A stretch of DNA of 64,000 nucleotides, taken from NCBI RefSeq assembly GCF_030009775.1, contig NZ_JASCTH010000006.1, forward strand, positions 243,562 to 307,561, written 5' to 3'. Origin of the DNA: Actinoplanes sandaracinus. Its GTDB lineage: Bacteria; Actinomycetota; Actinomycetes; Mycobacteriales; Micromonosporaceae. This document shows positions 7,767-16,932 of the stretch, in pieces. Each line of letters opens with the position of its first letter. Position 1 is the first letter of the stretch. The notes under the pieces are model-generated. The model saw only the letters and a program-made list of their open reading frames with translations. It made no database searches and had not been told where the DNA came from. The position numbers were made by a program, and so were the translations under genes.

Positions 7767-8096
7767 GGCCGGTATGACCGGGCCCATCTCGACCGGGGAG
7801 GGGTGCGGGCGACGACGAGATCGACCCGTGAGCTCTCGCAGGTATGGTCCGGCGCGGCGGCTGTCGCGTCCGGATGGCGCGCTGGCGGGCTTCGCCGGGA
7901 ACGGAGAGTTACTCCTCCGACGAGGTAAATTACGGTCAGTTCCGTTGACCATCCCACCCGACGCTCTGCTGGCTGGCGACCAGTTGCAGTCAGGTCTCAC
8001 TGGGAGCTCGATCCTCTGATGAGCTGGTAGGAATCCAGCTAACTGCCTTGCTGAACAGGCTTCTGGGCGGGTGCACGATGATGGGGCCCGACGGCG

Positions 8097-8163
8097 TCTA
8101 CAGGGTGATCTGTAGATCGAGCCGGCGGGTCTATGTACGTGGGCGGGAACCGCCGGCTATCGT
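8097..8163 (+). promoter_or_regulatory. Methyltransferase operon promoter with nested inverted repeats
   Basis: Three dyads lie just before the methyltransferase. TCTACAG and CTGTAGA (8097-8116, 6-nt spacer) overlap GATCT-GT-AGATC (8107-8118), and GCCGGCGG at 8121-8128 pairs with CCGCCGGC at 8150-8157. A -10-like TATCGT at 8158-8163 would place the transcript start at the ATG at 8170, and no ribosome site precedes that ATG, so the mRNA may be leaderless. Restriction-modification operons are often self-regulated through such dyads. Function is inferred. Confidence 0.45.
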
Positions 8164-8169
8164 TCACTC

Positions 8170-9258
8170 ATGCCTAGCCCGTACCGTGTTGTCGATCTTT
8201 TCGCCGGGTGCGGTGGCATCACCGAGGGTTTTCGTCTCACTGGACGGTATGTGAACGTCGCCGCTGTCGAGCTAGAAGTCGACGCCGCGTCGACGTACGC
8301 CGAGAACTTCGGTGAGGACCACATCTACCAGGGCAGCATCGTGGATTGGCTGAGAGACGGGACGGACGTGCCGGAGGCGGACGTCGTCGTTGGCGGGCCA
8401 CCGTGTCAGGGCTTCTCGAACCTCGGCGCCAGACTTGAGGACGATCCGCGGAACGAACTGTGGCGTGAGTACGTGCGGGTGCTGGCTCTGATCCGCCCGA
8501 AGGCGTTTCTGATCGAAAACGTGCCCGGATTTTTGCAGAGCCGCCAGTTCACCGATCTGGAAGCCGAGACCGAAGAGGGCGGATCGCTAGCCGACTATGT
8601 CCTGGAGAAGGACGTGCTCGTCGCGGCTGACTTCGGGTCAGCTCAGGTCAGGCGTCGCGCCATTGTCATCGGAACGCGTCGTGATCTCCTCAAGGCGATC
8701 GAAATCCCGAGCGGGTCGGTGGCTCCCGAGAACAGGAAGACCGTCCGTCAGGCCCTTCGCCACGTACGCAGACATGTCCCGGAAGACCGCCGGGACCTGC
8801 CGAAGAGGGCGGCTCGGCATTTCGGGACGACTCTTCCCGGGCCGTTCAAGGGCCGAGACCTGCATGTCACGCGCTTCTACGAGGATCGTTCGCTGGAGCG
8901 CTTCGCCGCGATCCCTCCGGGCGGCAACCGCTTCGACCTTCCGGAACACCTGAAGGCACCGTGCTGGATCAAGCACACGTCCGGGTCTGGGGACGTCATG
9001 GGAAGGTTGTGGTGGGACCGGCCATCAGTGACCATCCGCACTGAATTCCACAAGCCTGAGAAAGGCCGCTACCTGCATCCCACCGAAGACCGCGCCATCA
9101 CTCACCTCGAGGCGGCTCGACTGCAGGGATTCGGGCCGCACTTCAAGTGGTGTGGAACGAAAGATCAGATTGCTCGCCAAATCGGCAACGCCGTCCCGGT
9201 CGAGCTTGCCCAGGCGCTGGGCAAGCACATCGCCGAAGCACTCGACGACCGCGCCTGA
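8170..9258 (+). CDS. DNA (cytosine-5)-methyltransferase
   Basis: Transfers a methyl group from S-adenosylmethionine to C5 of cytosine in a specific DNA site, presumably protecting the host from the nucleases of the operon. At 362 residues it has the C5-MTase order: motif I VVDLFAGCGGITEGF (residues 6-20), motif IV GGPPCQGFSN with the catalytic Cys (about 75-84), motif VI LIENVPGFL (about 116-124), motif VIII QVRRRAIVIG (about 160-169), the target-recognition region at 190-290, and motifs IX-X near 325-355 (RLQGFGPHFKW, QIGNAVPVELAQALG). The ATG at 8170 has no ribosome site and may be leaderless. First gene of a seven-gene + strand operon that ends with vsr. A Vsr nuclease beside a C5-MTase is a classic pair, because it repairs the T:G mismatches that 5-methylcytosine deamination creates. 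Confidence 0.92.
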   Translation: MPSPYRVVDLFAGCGGITEGFRLTGRYVNVAAVELEVDAASTYAENFGEDHIYQGSIVDWLRDGTDVPEADVVVGGPPCQGFSNLGARLEDDPRNELWREYVRVLALIRPKAFLIENVPGFLQSRQFTDLEAETEEGGSLADYVLEKDVLVAADFGSAQVRRRAIVIGTRRDLLKAIEIPSGSVAPENRKTVRQALRHVRRHVPEDRRDLPKRAARHFGTTLPGPFKGRDLHVTRFYEDRSLERFAAIPPGGNRFDLPEHLKAPCWIKHTSGSGDVMGRLWWDRPSVTIRTEFHKPEKGRYLHPTEDRAITHLEAARLQGFGPHFKWCGTKDQIARQIGNAVPVELAQALGKHIAEALDDRA

Positions 9259-9299
9259 CCACCCCATATTGTCGTAGGGCTCGGATAGGGTTACCGACC

Positions 9300-11876
9300 G
9301 TGGACGAGGCACTCTTCGAGATGTTCCTGGACGTGGCGTATCGACGCAGCCGCGACGTCGCCGTCGAAACCTTCCGCAAGCACCATCCCGACGTGGTGGA
9401 CGCGGTGGTCGCCGAATTCGACCGGAGAACCGCCAAAGTCAAGAATGGGTATCCCCCGAAGATCCTCGCGGCCCCAGGCAAGCGCGACGGCGGCTGGTAT
9501 GCAGGCCCGCAACCGAACGACGTCTTCTGGCCGCCGTTCAAAAAATTCCTGCTCGACGAGAAGAACTGGCCGGAGGACCGCGTCGACGTGCTGGACGAGG
9601 TGTCGTCGAAGATCATCGGTTTCGCCGACGACCCCGCCGAGTTGAAGTTCCAGACCAAGGGCCTCGTCGTCGGTCATGTCCAGAGCGGGAAGACCACCAA
9701 CTTCACCGCCGTGGTCGGCAAGGCTGCCGACGTCACCTACCGCGTCGTCATCATCCTTTCCGGTATCCACAACGGGCTGCGGATGCAGACTCAACAGCGG
9801 CTCAAGGAGCAGCTCTTCGACCTGAACGCGGGCGGTTGGATCGAAATGACCGACGTCGAGCGCGACTTCCGGAGGCCGACGCAAAGCGCGGTCTCACTGT
9901 TGCAGCCCAACGGCCAGAAAGTGGCCGTGTTCGTGGTCAAGAAGTGGCACACCGTGCTGGCGAAGCTGATCCTGTGGCTGAAGACTGCCCGTCCGACGCT
10001 GGCAAACATCCCCGCTCTGATCATCGATGACGAGGCCGACCAAGCCAGCGTGGATACGAAGCAGATCAATCCCAAGATCCGTGAACTCCTCGCGCTGTTC
10101 CCGCGAGCGACGTACCTGGGTTACACGGCGACGCCGTTCGCGAACGTGCTCATCGATCCGAACGCCGACGACCTCTATCCGGAGTCGTTCATCGTCAGCC
10201 TGCCGAAGCCGGACGGCTACTTCGGAGCGGAGACGATCTTCGGGCGTGACGCCGTCGAAGGAGAAGCGCGGGGAGCGGATCTAGACGGTCACGACATGGT
10301 CCGCATCATCGGTGATGATGAGGTGCCATCGTTGCGGCCGGCCAGTCGGGCTGCGACCGCAGGGTTCACACCGGACCTGACCGACTCGCTTCGTGAAGCC
10401 GTTCAATACTTCTGGCTGGCCACCGCGGTTCGTCGTTCCCGCGGCGATGCAGGCCACTCCACCATGCTCGTGCATACGAGCATGACGACTGCAATCCACG
10501 AGGCTTTCCGCCCGGTTCTCCAAGCCTTCCGAAAGCGAGTTCTGGACGGGCTCGAAGCCCAGGATCCAGTAGTGCTGGAGTCGGTGCGGTCGCAATGGCA
10601 GGACGAAGCCGGTCGTGTGAGGCTGGGCGAGTACCCGCCGATCGACTTCGACGCCTTGCAGCCCTTTTTGCAGCAGGTCGTGCATGACACCAAGATCGTG
10701 CTGGATAACTGCCGCAGCAAGGACCGGCTGGACTACACGGGCGCCCCCGTAACGGCGATCGCCGTCGGGGGAAACACCCTCTCCCGGGGCCTGACGCTTG
10801 AAGGACTAGTCACCAGCTTCTTCGTCCGCTCTGCATCGACCTACGACACCCTGCTGCAGATGGGCCGATGGTTCGGTTTCCGATCCGGTTACGAGGACCT
10901 TCCGCGGATCTGGATGACTGAACGGCTGCGATCGTGGTTCCGGCACCTAGCCGCCGTGGAACATGAGATCCGGCTGGACATCGAACGTTACGAGGAACAG
11001 GATCTCAGTCCCCGCGACGTCGGCGTGCGGATTCGGACTCACCCGGTTCTCAACGTGACGGCGAAGATGGGCGCCCACAGAATCGCCTACGCCTCCTATG
11101 GAGGACGCCGCGTCCAGACCAGGTACTTCCCTGAAGACGATAAGACCTGGCTGGAGAAGAACCTCGTCGCAGGACAGAAGCTGGTGGAGGCGGCTGTCGG
11201 CGACGGTGTCATCGTAGAAGATGCCGACGGTGTGCTGTTGCTGCGTGAGGTCGACGTCGCGCACGTCATCGAATTCCTGGCGAAGTATCAGGTCCATGGG
11301 GACTCAGCCGACCTCAGAACTGACCTGATCACCAAGTACATCCGCAAGGAGAACAAGCAGAGCGACTCATCACTACTGACCTGGACCGTCGCAGTAGTCG
11401 GTTCTCCCCCGGAGGGGGCAGACGACGATCACAGGATCACATTCACTGACGGGTTCACCGTCGGAACGGTCAACCGATCGAAGCTCAAGGAAAGCGGCGG
11501 ATCGAAAGCCGACATCAAGACGCTGATGAGCAAGGAGCACCGCGTCATCGACCTTGACATCGCACCGGCGGCCGCCAGGCGGATGCCCGAGGCCGACCTG
11601 ATCGACAGCCGCGATCGGGACCCGGGCCATCGTCGACAAGGGCTGTTGCTGCTGTATCCGATCGCCAAGGACTCGCCGCCTGATCCGGGCAACGAACTAA
11701 CCCGCGCGCCGTTACAGGCCGCCGCTCACGTACTGGGCATGGCTCTGGTTTTTCCCGGTACCGCCGACGACTGGGTACCGAACGTCAGCTATATCCAGGT
11801 CGATCTCCGGGATCAGGCCATCGACGCAACCGACATGGAGGAGGAGCGTGCCGCACTGTCCGAGGACGATTCGTGA
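9300..11876 (+). CDS. Z1-domain ATPase of a restriction-modification system
   Basis: A protein of 858 residues from the GTG at 9300 (ATAGGG at 9285-9290); the upstream open frame overlaps the methyltransferase and is not protein-like. It carries the Walker A GLVVGHVQSGKTTNFTAVV (residues about 121-139), a Walker B IIDDEADQAS, then LGYTATPFANVLID, a superfamily-2-helicase-like motif III. The Z1 signature (PF10593) follows in the second half: TAIAVGGNTLSRGLTLEGL, MGRWFGFRSGYEDLPRIWM and RIRTHPVLNVTAKMG. Z1 proteins are predicted to remodel or translocate DNA in methyltransferase-linked defence operons described by Iyer, Abhiman and Aravind together with MORC-like ATPases. It lies 41 bp after the methyltransferase, and its stop overlaps the next GTG by 4 bp. 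Confidence 0.88.
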   Translation: MDEALFEMFLDVAYRRSRDVAVETFRKHHPDVVDAVVAEFDRRTAKVKNGYPPKILAAPGKRDGGWYAGPQPNDVFWPPFKKFLLDEKNWPEDRVDVLDEVSSKIIGFADDPAELKFQTKGLVVGHVQSGKTTNFTAVVGKAADVTYRVVIILSGIHNGLRMQTQQRLKEQLFDLNAGGWIEMTDVERDFRRPTQSAVSLLQPNGQKVAVFVVKKWHTVLAKLILWLKTARPTLANIPALIIDDEADQASVDTKQINPKIRELLALFPRATYLGYTATPFANVLIDPNADDLYPESFIVSLPKPDGYFGAETIFGRDAVEGEARGADLDGHDMVRIIGDDEVPSLRPASRAATAGFTPDLTDSLREAVQYFWLATAVRRSRGDAGHSTMLVHTSMTTAIHEAFRPVLQAFRKRVLDGLEAQDPVVLESVRSQWQDEAGRVRLGEYPPIDFDALQPFLQQVVHDTKIVLDNCRSKDRLDYTGAPVTAIAVGGNTLSRGLTLEGLVTSFFVRSASTYDTLLQMGRWFGFRSGYEDLPRIWMTERLRSWFRHLAAVEHEIRLDIERYEEQDLSPRDVGVRIRTHPVLNVTAKMGAHRIAYASYGGRRVQTRYFPEDDKTWLEKNLVAGQKLVEAAVGDGVIVEDADGVLLLREVDVAHVIEFLAKYQVHGDSADLRTDLITKYIRKENKQSDSSLLTWTVAVVGSPPEGADDDHRITFTDGFTVGTVNRSKLKESGGSKADIKTLMSKEHRVIDLDIAPAAARRMPEADLIDSRDRDPGHRRQGLLLLYPIAKDSPPDPGNELTRAPLQAAAHVLGMALVFPGTADDWVPNVSYIQVDLRDQAIDATDMEEERAALSEDDS

Positions 11877-12877
11877 CGGACGGCATGCAGGCGACCGTGC
11901 GTACGGGCTGGCGTCTCGCGGCCTCGCGGCGAGCCGAGGGTGCGGTGGCCACTCTCGATCTGCCGGTGTCCACCTACGTGGGGCCGGCCGCACTCGGCCT
12001 CGACGGCCGTGGCGATCACCATCTGCTGCTGCCGGTTGACGACGATCACGCTGTAGTCGAGGACGGCAGGTCGGCGCACGTACGCGTCGACACCCGTCTG
12101 CTTGTGGTCGACGGCCGCCGTCGCCGCTTCGTCGACGTCGTATGTCACCGTCCCGATCTCTTCGAAGTTTTCGACGAGATGGTCGTGGCGCTCCTTCAGG
12201 GCATCGGCGAGACACCAAGCGGGGTGGGCGAGGTAGTCGAACGGGTGCTTCAGCAATGGCGGGAACTGCTGCGCCCCAGCGCCGGCATCCTCGGCGAGCG
12301 TGAGCTGCGGGGACTGATCGGGGAGCTCCTCGTCCTGGAACTACTCGCCGACGCAGGCCTGGTAGGCGCCGTCGAACGGGTCTGGACCGGTCCGGACAGA
12401 GCACCGCACGACTTCACTCTTGGCCGGCGCCGAAGGGTTGAGGTCAAAACCGTCGGCGTACGCGGTTCCATGGTGAAAATCCACGGTCTCGACCAGCTGC
12501 ACCCGAGTCGCGACCGTGACCTCGTCCTGGCTCTGGTGCGACTCGAGCCTGCAGCGGACGGCCGTTCGCTGCCGGATGTCGTCGATACGCTGCAGACCTT
12601 GGTAGGAGACAGGGTGGGTCTGCGTCGTCAGCTCGCCAAGGCCGGGTATGCGGAGACGGACGCCGACCGGTACCGCGACCGCAGATACGTCCAGTCGAAC
12701 CTGTACGCCTGGTCCGTGGGAGTCGACTTCCCCCGACTGGACGTCGACTCGTTCAAGACCGTGGTCCCGGACGAGGTGGCTGGCGTCGAGTATGAGCTCG
12801 ACCTCGCAGGTCTGACGCCGTACGCGGCGACGGACCGAGCCGCCGGGCAGCTGATCTGTACGGGATCGGTACAGTGA
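11873..12877 (+). CDS. PD-(D/E)XK-motif protein (DUF4420/PF14390 type)
   Basis: 334 residues from the GTG at 11873, overlapping the Z1 stop by 4 bp. The C-terminal half holds the nuclease-like core: GLIGELLVLELL (residues about 144-155), APHDFTLGRRRRVEVKTVG (about 179-197, with Asp and the Glu-Val-Lys pair), then conserved LDQL and LVLALVRLEP strands. The N-terminal half is beta-rich and probably binds partners. This family is found almost only in operons with Z1 ATPases, where it is the predicted cleavage subunit. Its stop overlaps the next GTG, so stoichiometry is likely coupled. Confidence 0.85.
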   Translation: MTDGMQATVRTGWRLAASRRAEGAVATLDLPVSTYVGPAALGLDGRGDHHLLLPVDDDHAVVEDGRSAHVRVDTRLLVVDGRRRRFVDVVCHRPDLFEVFDEMVVALLQGIGETPSGVGEVVERVLQQWRELLRPSAGILGERELRGLIGELLVLELLADAGLVGAVERVWTGPDRAPHDFTLGRRRRVEVKTVGVRGSMVKIHGLDQLHPSRDRDLVLALVRLEPAADGRSLPDVVDTLQTLVGDRVGLRRQLAKAGYAETDADRYRDRRYVQSNLYAWSVGVDFPRLDVDSFKTVVPDEVAGVEYELDLAGLTPYAATDRAAGQLICTGSVQ

Positions 12878-14697
12878 CGACGCGCTGGTGGTCACAGCGG
12901 TTCCCCCCGGAGGGCTCTGCAGCTTCGGAAGGAATCCGCAGACAACTCGGGACCCCGCGTCTGGATCCGCTCGCCGTTCTGGTGCGTGAGGCCGCCCAGA
13001 ACAGCTCCGACGCGCGTAGCGGTGATCATCCGGTCGACTTCAGCATCTTCCTTCGACGTCTCGACCCCGACGCCCGCAGGCGCTGGAGTGACGCCCTTCT
13101 ACCCGAGCCTGCCGACGGAGGCTCGCTGGGGCTGGCCGCGTGTCTGGCCGACGAGTCGTCGGTCATGTTGACAGTGTCCGACCGCAACACGACCGGGCTG
13201 GGCGGGCCGCTGCGAGCGGATGAAGTCGGCGACGATCCGGACTTCGTCAACCTCGTCCGCAACATCGGTGAACCCCGCGACAAGGAGTTCGGCGGGGGAA
13301 CCTACGGATTCGGCAAGGGCATCCTATTCACCACCAGCACGGCGGGCGTCATCCTCGTCCGCTCACGCTGTCTGTGGCAGGGCCGAATCCAGACCCGTCT
13401 CATCGGCGTCGCCCTCGGCCACAGCTTTCAAGCCGAGGGCGTCCCGTACACCGGACGCCACTGGTGGGGGACCACAGGCGGTGACGGCGTCGTCGACCCC
13501 CTTCTCGATGACGAAGCGGACCAAGCAGCTCATGTACTCGGCCTTCCTCCCTTCGAAGGACCAGAGTTCCGTGGGACCGACATAGTCATTCTCGGCGCTA
13601 ACCTCGGCCGACGTCTCGGCGAAGCAGACGAGGAGCACCCTCGTAGCGTCGAGGAAGCAGCCGAGTACATAGCCTCGGCGATGTTATGGAACCTTTGGCC
13701 GCTGCTGTCCGCGGCCGACGGCGCTCGACCGGCAATGACATGCCGTGTCGTCACGGACACCCGAACCCTGGAGATTCCCGACCCGGTCACGGTGCCACGG
13801 CTTTGGCCCTTCGTGACCGCTTTAAGGGCCATCGACGCCGGCGACGCCAAGAACATCGTACGGCGCCAGCCGACACAGCTCACGACAGGTTCCTTCTTCG
13901 CCGTGACCAGTGTGTCTCCGAATAGACGCGACTGGCGAGACACTGCAGCACCGTTTATCGGCCCAGCTCGTCACTGCGCGCTCATGAGGCAGGCTGGCCT
14001 CGTCGTGACCTATCTCGAAGGTCCCGCCCTGCCCGACGACGACCAGCACTACGGTGCAGTCTTCCGCAGCAGCCGCGACGCCGATGAGTCGTTCGCCTCC
14101 GCCGAACCACCCACCCACGACGCCTGGGTGACCGACGGCCTCCCCGAACTAGACCGCCGCACCGTCGAGACGGCCGTCCGCGGGATCCGTTCACGGCTCG
14201 CCGACATCGCCGCCGTTGCAACCGAGGGAACGAACACGGTCGCGACACAACCACCGCTCGGTCACCTCGCTCAGCGACTGGGCCATCTCGTCGCCCCCAC
14301 AGCTGTCTCTCAGCCCGACGGCACGAACCCCTCCAAGAGCGGCAGGGCGGGGCGCGGACGTCGACCCGCGGCCTCGTTTATCCAGCCGCCTCTGCTGACG
14401 CTCCTCGACGGCGAACCACTTGTTGTCGCCATGGTCGAGGTCGCCGACAGCGCCGAAACGTTGTGGCTGACGGCTGAAGCCGTCGTAGCCCTCGACGTGG
14501 GCAACGAAGCAGAACCGCCCACCGGCGCCGCCAGCCCGCATGTCGTCGAAATGCAATCCGACGACGTCCGTGTTCCCGGCGGACGCGTCCGTATACGTCC
14601 GTCGGATCCGCGCCGGTGGACGATCCTCGTCAAACCCGTCACCGACGCCGCCACGCAGGTCTCGGTTCACGTCAGCCCTGTCGGAGACAACGCTTGA
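12874..14697 (+). CDS. MORC-like GHKL ATPase of the Z1 operon
   Basis: 607 residues from the GTG at 12874 (4-bp overlap with the previous gene). The N-terminal third carries a GHKL (gyrase/Hsp90/MutL) ATP site: N box VREAAQNSSDARSG with Glu and Asn (residues about 36-49), G1 box TVSDRNTTGLGG (about 96-107), and G2 lid EFGGGTYGFGKGILFTTS (about 137-154). The central and C-terminal regions have no motif that I recognise and end in beta-rich sequence (GGRVRIRPSDPRRWTILV). MutL/MORC-like ATPases in Z1 operons are predicted to act as ATP-driven DNA clamps that license cleavage. The G1 box has Asn in place of the usual Gly, as in some divergent members. Confidence 0.8.
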   Translation: MTTRWWSQRFPPEGSAASEGIRRQLGTPRLDPLAVLVREAAQNSSDARSGDHPVDFSIFLRRLDPDARRRWSDALLPEPADGGSLGLAACLADESSVMLTVSDRNTTGLGGPLRADEVGDDPDFVNLVRNIGEPRDKEFGGGTYGFGKGILFTTSTAGVILVRSRCLWQGRIQTRLIGVALGHSFQAEGVPYTGRHWWGTTGGDGVVDPLLDDEADQAAHVLGLPPFEGPEFRGTDIVILGANLGRRLGEADEEHPRSVEEAAEYIASAMLWNLWPLLSAADGARPAMTCRVVTDTRTLEIPDPVTVPRLWPFVTALRAIDAGDAKNIVRRQPTQLTTGSFFAVTSVSPNRRDWRDTAAPFIGPARHCALMRQAGLVVTYLEGPALPDDDQHYGAVFRSSRDADESFASAEPPTHDAWVTDGLPELDRRTVETAVRGIRSRLADIAAVATEGTNTVATQPPLGHLAQRLGHLVAPTAVSQPDGTNPSKSGRAGRGRRPAASFIQPPLLTLLDGEPLVVAMVEVADSAETLWLTAEAVVALDVGNEAEPPTGAASPHVVEMQSDDVRVPGGRVRIRPSDPRRWTILVKPVTDAATQVSVHVSPVGDNA

Positions 14698-15605
14698 CAA
14701 CATCCGTCTATCCCTATTTGCGGCCGAAGGCCGATTGTCTGACCATGAGCCCCTGGCAGTCGGCCGCCTCCGACGGCGCACCGGTCGCTCTTCCTCCCAC
14801 GGTTGTCGCCTGGGACTACCAAACGGACCTACAGCTGAGCAGGGAGGTCCAAGTAGACCCCGACGCCCTGCGCCAGCAGGCCGGACTTCCCGCAGACGTG
14901 CCACTGTTGTGCGTATGCGAATGGACGGCGTCGAGCTCGTTGCTATCCGGCATCCTCGACCGCGTCGCGATTCGCTCCCAAGCAGTCCACATCCTGCAAG
15001 GTCGTATCGCCGGGACTGACCTGGGCGGCTCGCTGACACTGCGTACCGCTGTGGTCGTCGCGGCGGACACGACGGACCCTCGACCCTTCATCGCGGCCCG
15101 TGCTGGCGAAGTACTACTTGATGACGTCGTCACCACCCGCCTCGACGGCGACGACGCTATGTTCCCCGTCAGCGTCTGCGACTTCGCGGCAGCAGGCATC
15201 GACTCGCATGCCCGCTGGTACTTACAGACTCCGGCCGACCCGTACACCCCCGTCATGGGTGGACTACGGCTTTATCTCAACGCCGACGACAGAGAGTTGG
15301 TCAACGCCGCGGTTCGGGCTGCCGCTCCATCCCCAGCCCAACAGCGACTCATCGACGACATGCGCCACGACGTGACGAGACAGCTCGTCGATCTGGTCCT
15401 GCTGCGACAGGATTGGATCGAGGCTCTCCCGTCCTGCACGGTCGAACCCGAGAGCTTCGGCGCGAGCCTCGCGATAGTCCTGGAAACGCTGTTCCCCGGT
15501 GAACCCCACCAGACACTTGCCGCGCAGCGCGTGGAACGTCCCGGAGACTTCGCCGCCAGACTCCAAGGCGCACTTCGCCGAGCCACGGCCGACGGTGCAC
15601 TATGA
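14694..15605 (+). CDS. Conserved protein of the Z1 restriction operon, function unknown
   Basis: 303 residues if read from the TTG at 14694, whose TTGA overlaps the previous stop exactly as the other junctions of this operon do. An open frame continues upstream but is not protein-like there. Two beta-rich parts are visible: PPTVVAWDYQTDLQLSRE with VPLLCVCEWTASSS, then GGSLTLRTAVVVAADT and AARAGEVLLDD. A helical tail follows (LIDDMRHDVTRQLVDLVLLR, GASLAIVLETLF). No catalytic motif was found. The position between the MORC-like ATPase and the next small gene, with translational coupling on both sides, makes it a structural or target-recognition subunit of the same complex. This is inference from context. 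Confidence 0.65.
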   Translation: MTTSVYPYLRPKADCLTMSPWQSAASDGAPVALPPTVVAWDYQTDLQLSREVQVDPDALRQQAGLPADVPLLCVCEWTASSSLLSGILDRVAIRSQAVHILQGRIAGTDLGGSLTLRTAVVVAADTTDPRPFIAARAGEVLLDDVVTTRLDGDDAMFPVSVCDFAAAGIDSHARWYLQTPADPYTPVMGGLRLYLNADDRELVNAAVRAAAPSPAQQRLIDDMRHDVTRQLVDLVLLRQDWIEALPSCTVEPESFGASLAIVLETLFPGEPHQTLAAQRVERPGDFAARLQGALRRATADGAL

Positions 15606-16384
15606 CCCTTCTGCTCTATCCCAGGCTCACACCCCTGGCTGCTCGCGCTGTGCTAGCCGAGCACACCGGCAAGACTCTCGAGGCATTACGACGCGGTGCC
15701 GAACTTCGGCATCCCGATATGTACTACGCGGCGACGGGCGGTGAGCCCGCCGGCGTTGAGCACCTCACCGTGCTTGCCGACAAGCTGAGAGGATCGGTGG
15801 TCGATCACGGCTATCCCAACGCGGTAACCGATGCCGCCCATATTTCCGCAGATCGTGCGCTTGCCGCCGCGATGATCGACACCATGCGGCTGCGCCCGTC
15901 AGAGGCCGCCGCAAAGGACTTGTGGACGTTTCTCGCCGTTGGTCTTTTGCCCGACGTCGTCGCCTGGAGGTGGCAGAGCCCGACCAGCGAGCAGCGGTGG
16001 ATCTGCTCTGACATAACCCGCCACGCTCTCGGCCGGCTCTGGTGGCAGGCATACACCCTCGGAACCAGGACGGCTGTCGGCACCACCGACACCGCCCTGC
16101 TGCAACGCCTCAGCGAATCCGACCTCAACCAAATCTTCGAACGCCGTGCCATCGGCGGGCGCCCCGCGCTCGCACGGGCCATTGCCCGTGCTGTAACCGA
16201 CCCCGACCTCGCACCACCGCACATCGCACGGCGCCGCATAATCCGCGACGTCACCAAACGAGTACGACGTCTGCTGCCCTTCACTCTCTTCCTCACGCTG
16301 CCTGACGAACGTCTTCAGACCAGGATCGACGACCTAGTACGGGAGTCCGTCAAGGCGCTCGAACAGACGCCCAGGAGGACATAG
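15602..16384 (+). CDS. Helical protein of the Z1 restriction operon (DUF6339-like)
   Basis: 260 residues from the ATG at 15602, overlapping the previous stop by 4 bp. The sequence is almost all helical and includes LYPRLTPLAARAVLAEH, a conserved LWTFLAVGLLPDVVAWRW segment near residues 101-118, and ALGRLWWQAYTLG near 140-152. A basic RRRIIRDVTKRVRRLLPF region near 210-227 could contact nucleic acid. It resembles proteins labelled DUF6339 in other restriction operons, recalled from general knowledge and not searched. No enzymatic motif is seen. Two bases separate it from vsr. Confidence 0.6.
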   Translation: MTLLLYPRLTPLAARAVLAEHTGKTLEALRRGAELRHPDMYYAATGGEPAGVEHLTVLADKLRGSVVDHGYPNAVTDAAHISADRALAAAMIDTMRLRPSEAAAKDLWTFLAVGLLPDVVAWRWQSPTSEQRWICSDITRHALGRLWWQAYTLGTRTAVGTTDTALLQRLSESDLNQIFERRAIGGRPALARAIARAVTDPDLAPPHIARRRIIRDVTKRVRRLLPFTLFLTLPDERLQTRIDDLVRESVKALEQTPRRT

Positions 16385-16386
16385 CG

Positions 16387-16866
16387 ATGAACAGCGGGCC
16401 AAGATCCTCCTGGGCGTCCAGCCCCGGGACTCGGGCCAGCATGCAGGCCAACAAATCCCGTGATACCAAGCCGGAACTCGCCCTTCGACGCGCTGTCCAC
16501 GCCCTCGGCATGCGCTACCGAGTCGGTATCCGACCAGTAGCAAGCCTGCGCCGTACCGCCGACCTCGTCTTCACCAAAGCGCGCATAGCCGTATTCCTCG
16601 ACGGGTGCTTCTGGCACGGCTGCCCACAGCACCACAGTGTCGCAAAGACCAACGCCACATTCTGGGCCAATAAGGTCCGCCAAAACCGCGAACGCGACGC
16701 CGAAACCGACCGGCTCCTCAACGAACTCGGCTGGACCGTGGTGCGAATCTGGGAACACGACGAACCCGGCGCAGCAGCAACGAGGATCCACAACCTGCTG
16801 ACCGAGCGCTCACCGAGGCCGAAGGACAGCCATGAGCGTTTGGAACGTCACGAAACCGTCGAGTAA
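16387..16866 (+). CDS. vsr: Very short patch repair endonuclease Vsr
   Basis: Strand-specific nuclease that nicks 5' of the T in T:G mismatches arising by deamination of 5-methylcytosine. The 159 residues show the family landmarks in order: MQANKSRDTKPELALRRAVH (residues about 19-38), the metal-binding RRTADLVFTKARIAVFLDGCFWHGCPQHH run with the catalytic Asp and the Cys/His zinc ligands (about 55-83), FWANKVRQNRERDAETDRLL, then GWTVVRIWEHD. The ATG at 16387 follows the previous stop by 2 bp. It pairs functionally with the C5-methyltransferase at the operon start. In Z1/MORC operons, Vsr-like nucleases may also act in restriction, which is less certain. Confidence 0.93.
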   Translation: MNSGPRSSWASSPGTRASMQANKSRDTKPELALRRAVHALGMRYRVGIRPVASLRRTADLVFTKARIAVFLDGCFWHGCPQHHSVAKTNATFWANKVRQNRERDAETDRLLNELGWTVVRIWEHDEPGAAATRIHNLLTERSPRPKDSHERLERHETVE

Positions 16867-16932
16867 GCGTAAGAAGTTGGCGGTCCTGCAGACCGCACCC
16901 GGCCACCGTGGTCCCATGAAAGGCCTCACGAG

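Noticed and set aside
9147..9299. N-terminal extension of the Z1 protein
   Set aside because: It overlaps the methyltransferase, is Arg/Pro-rich and lacks a ribosome site. The GTG at 9300 fits better.
16880..16896. Terminator between vsr and the GHKL-nuclease gene
   Set aside because: GCGGTC/GACCGC forms only a 6-bp stem without a T run, too weak to call.
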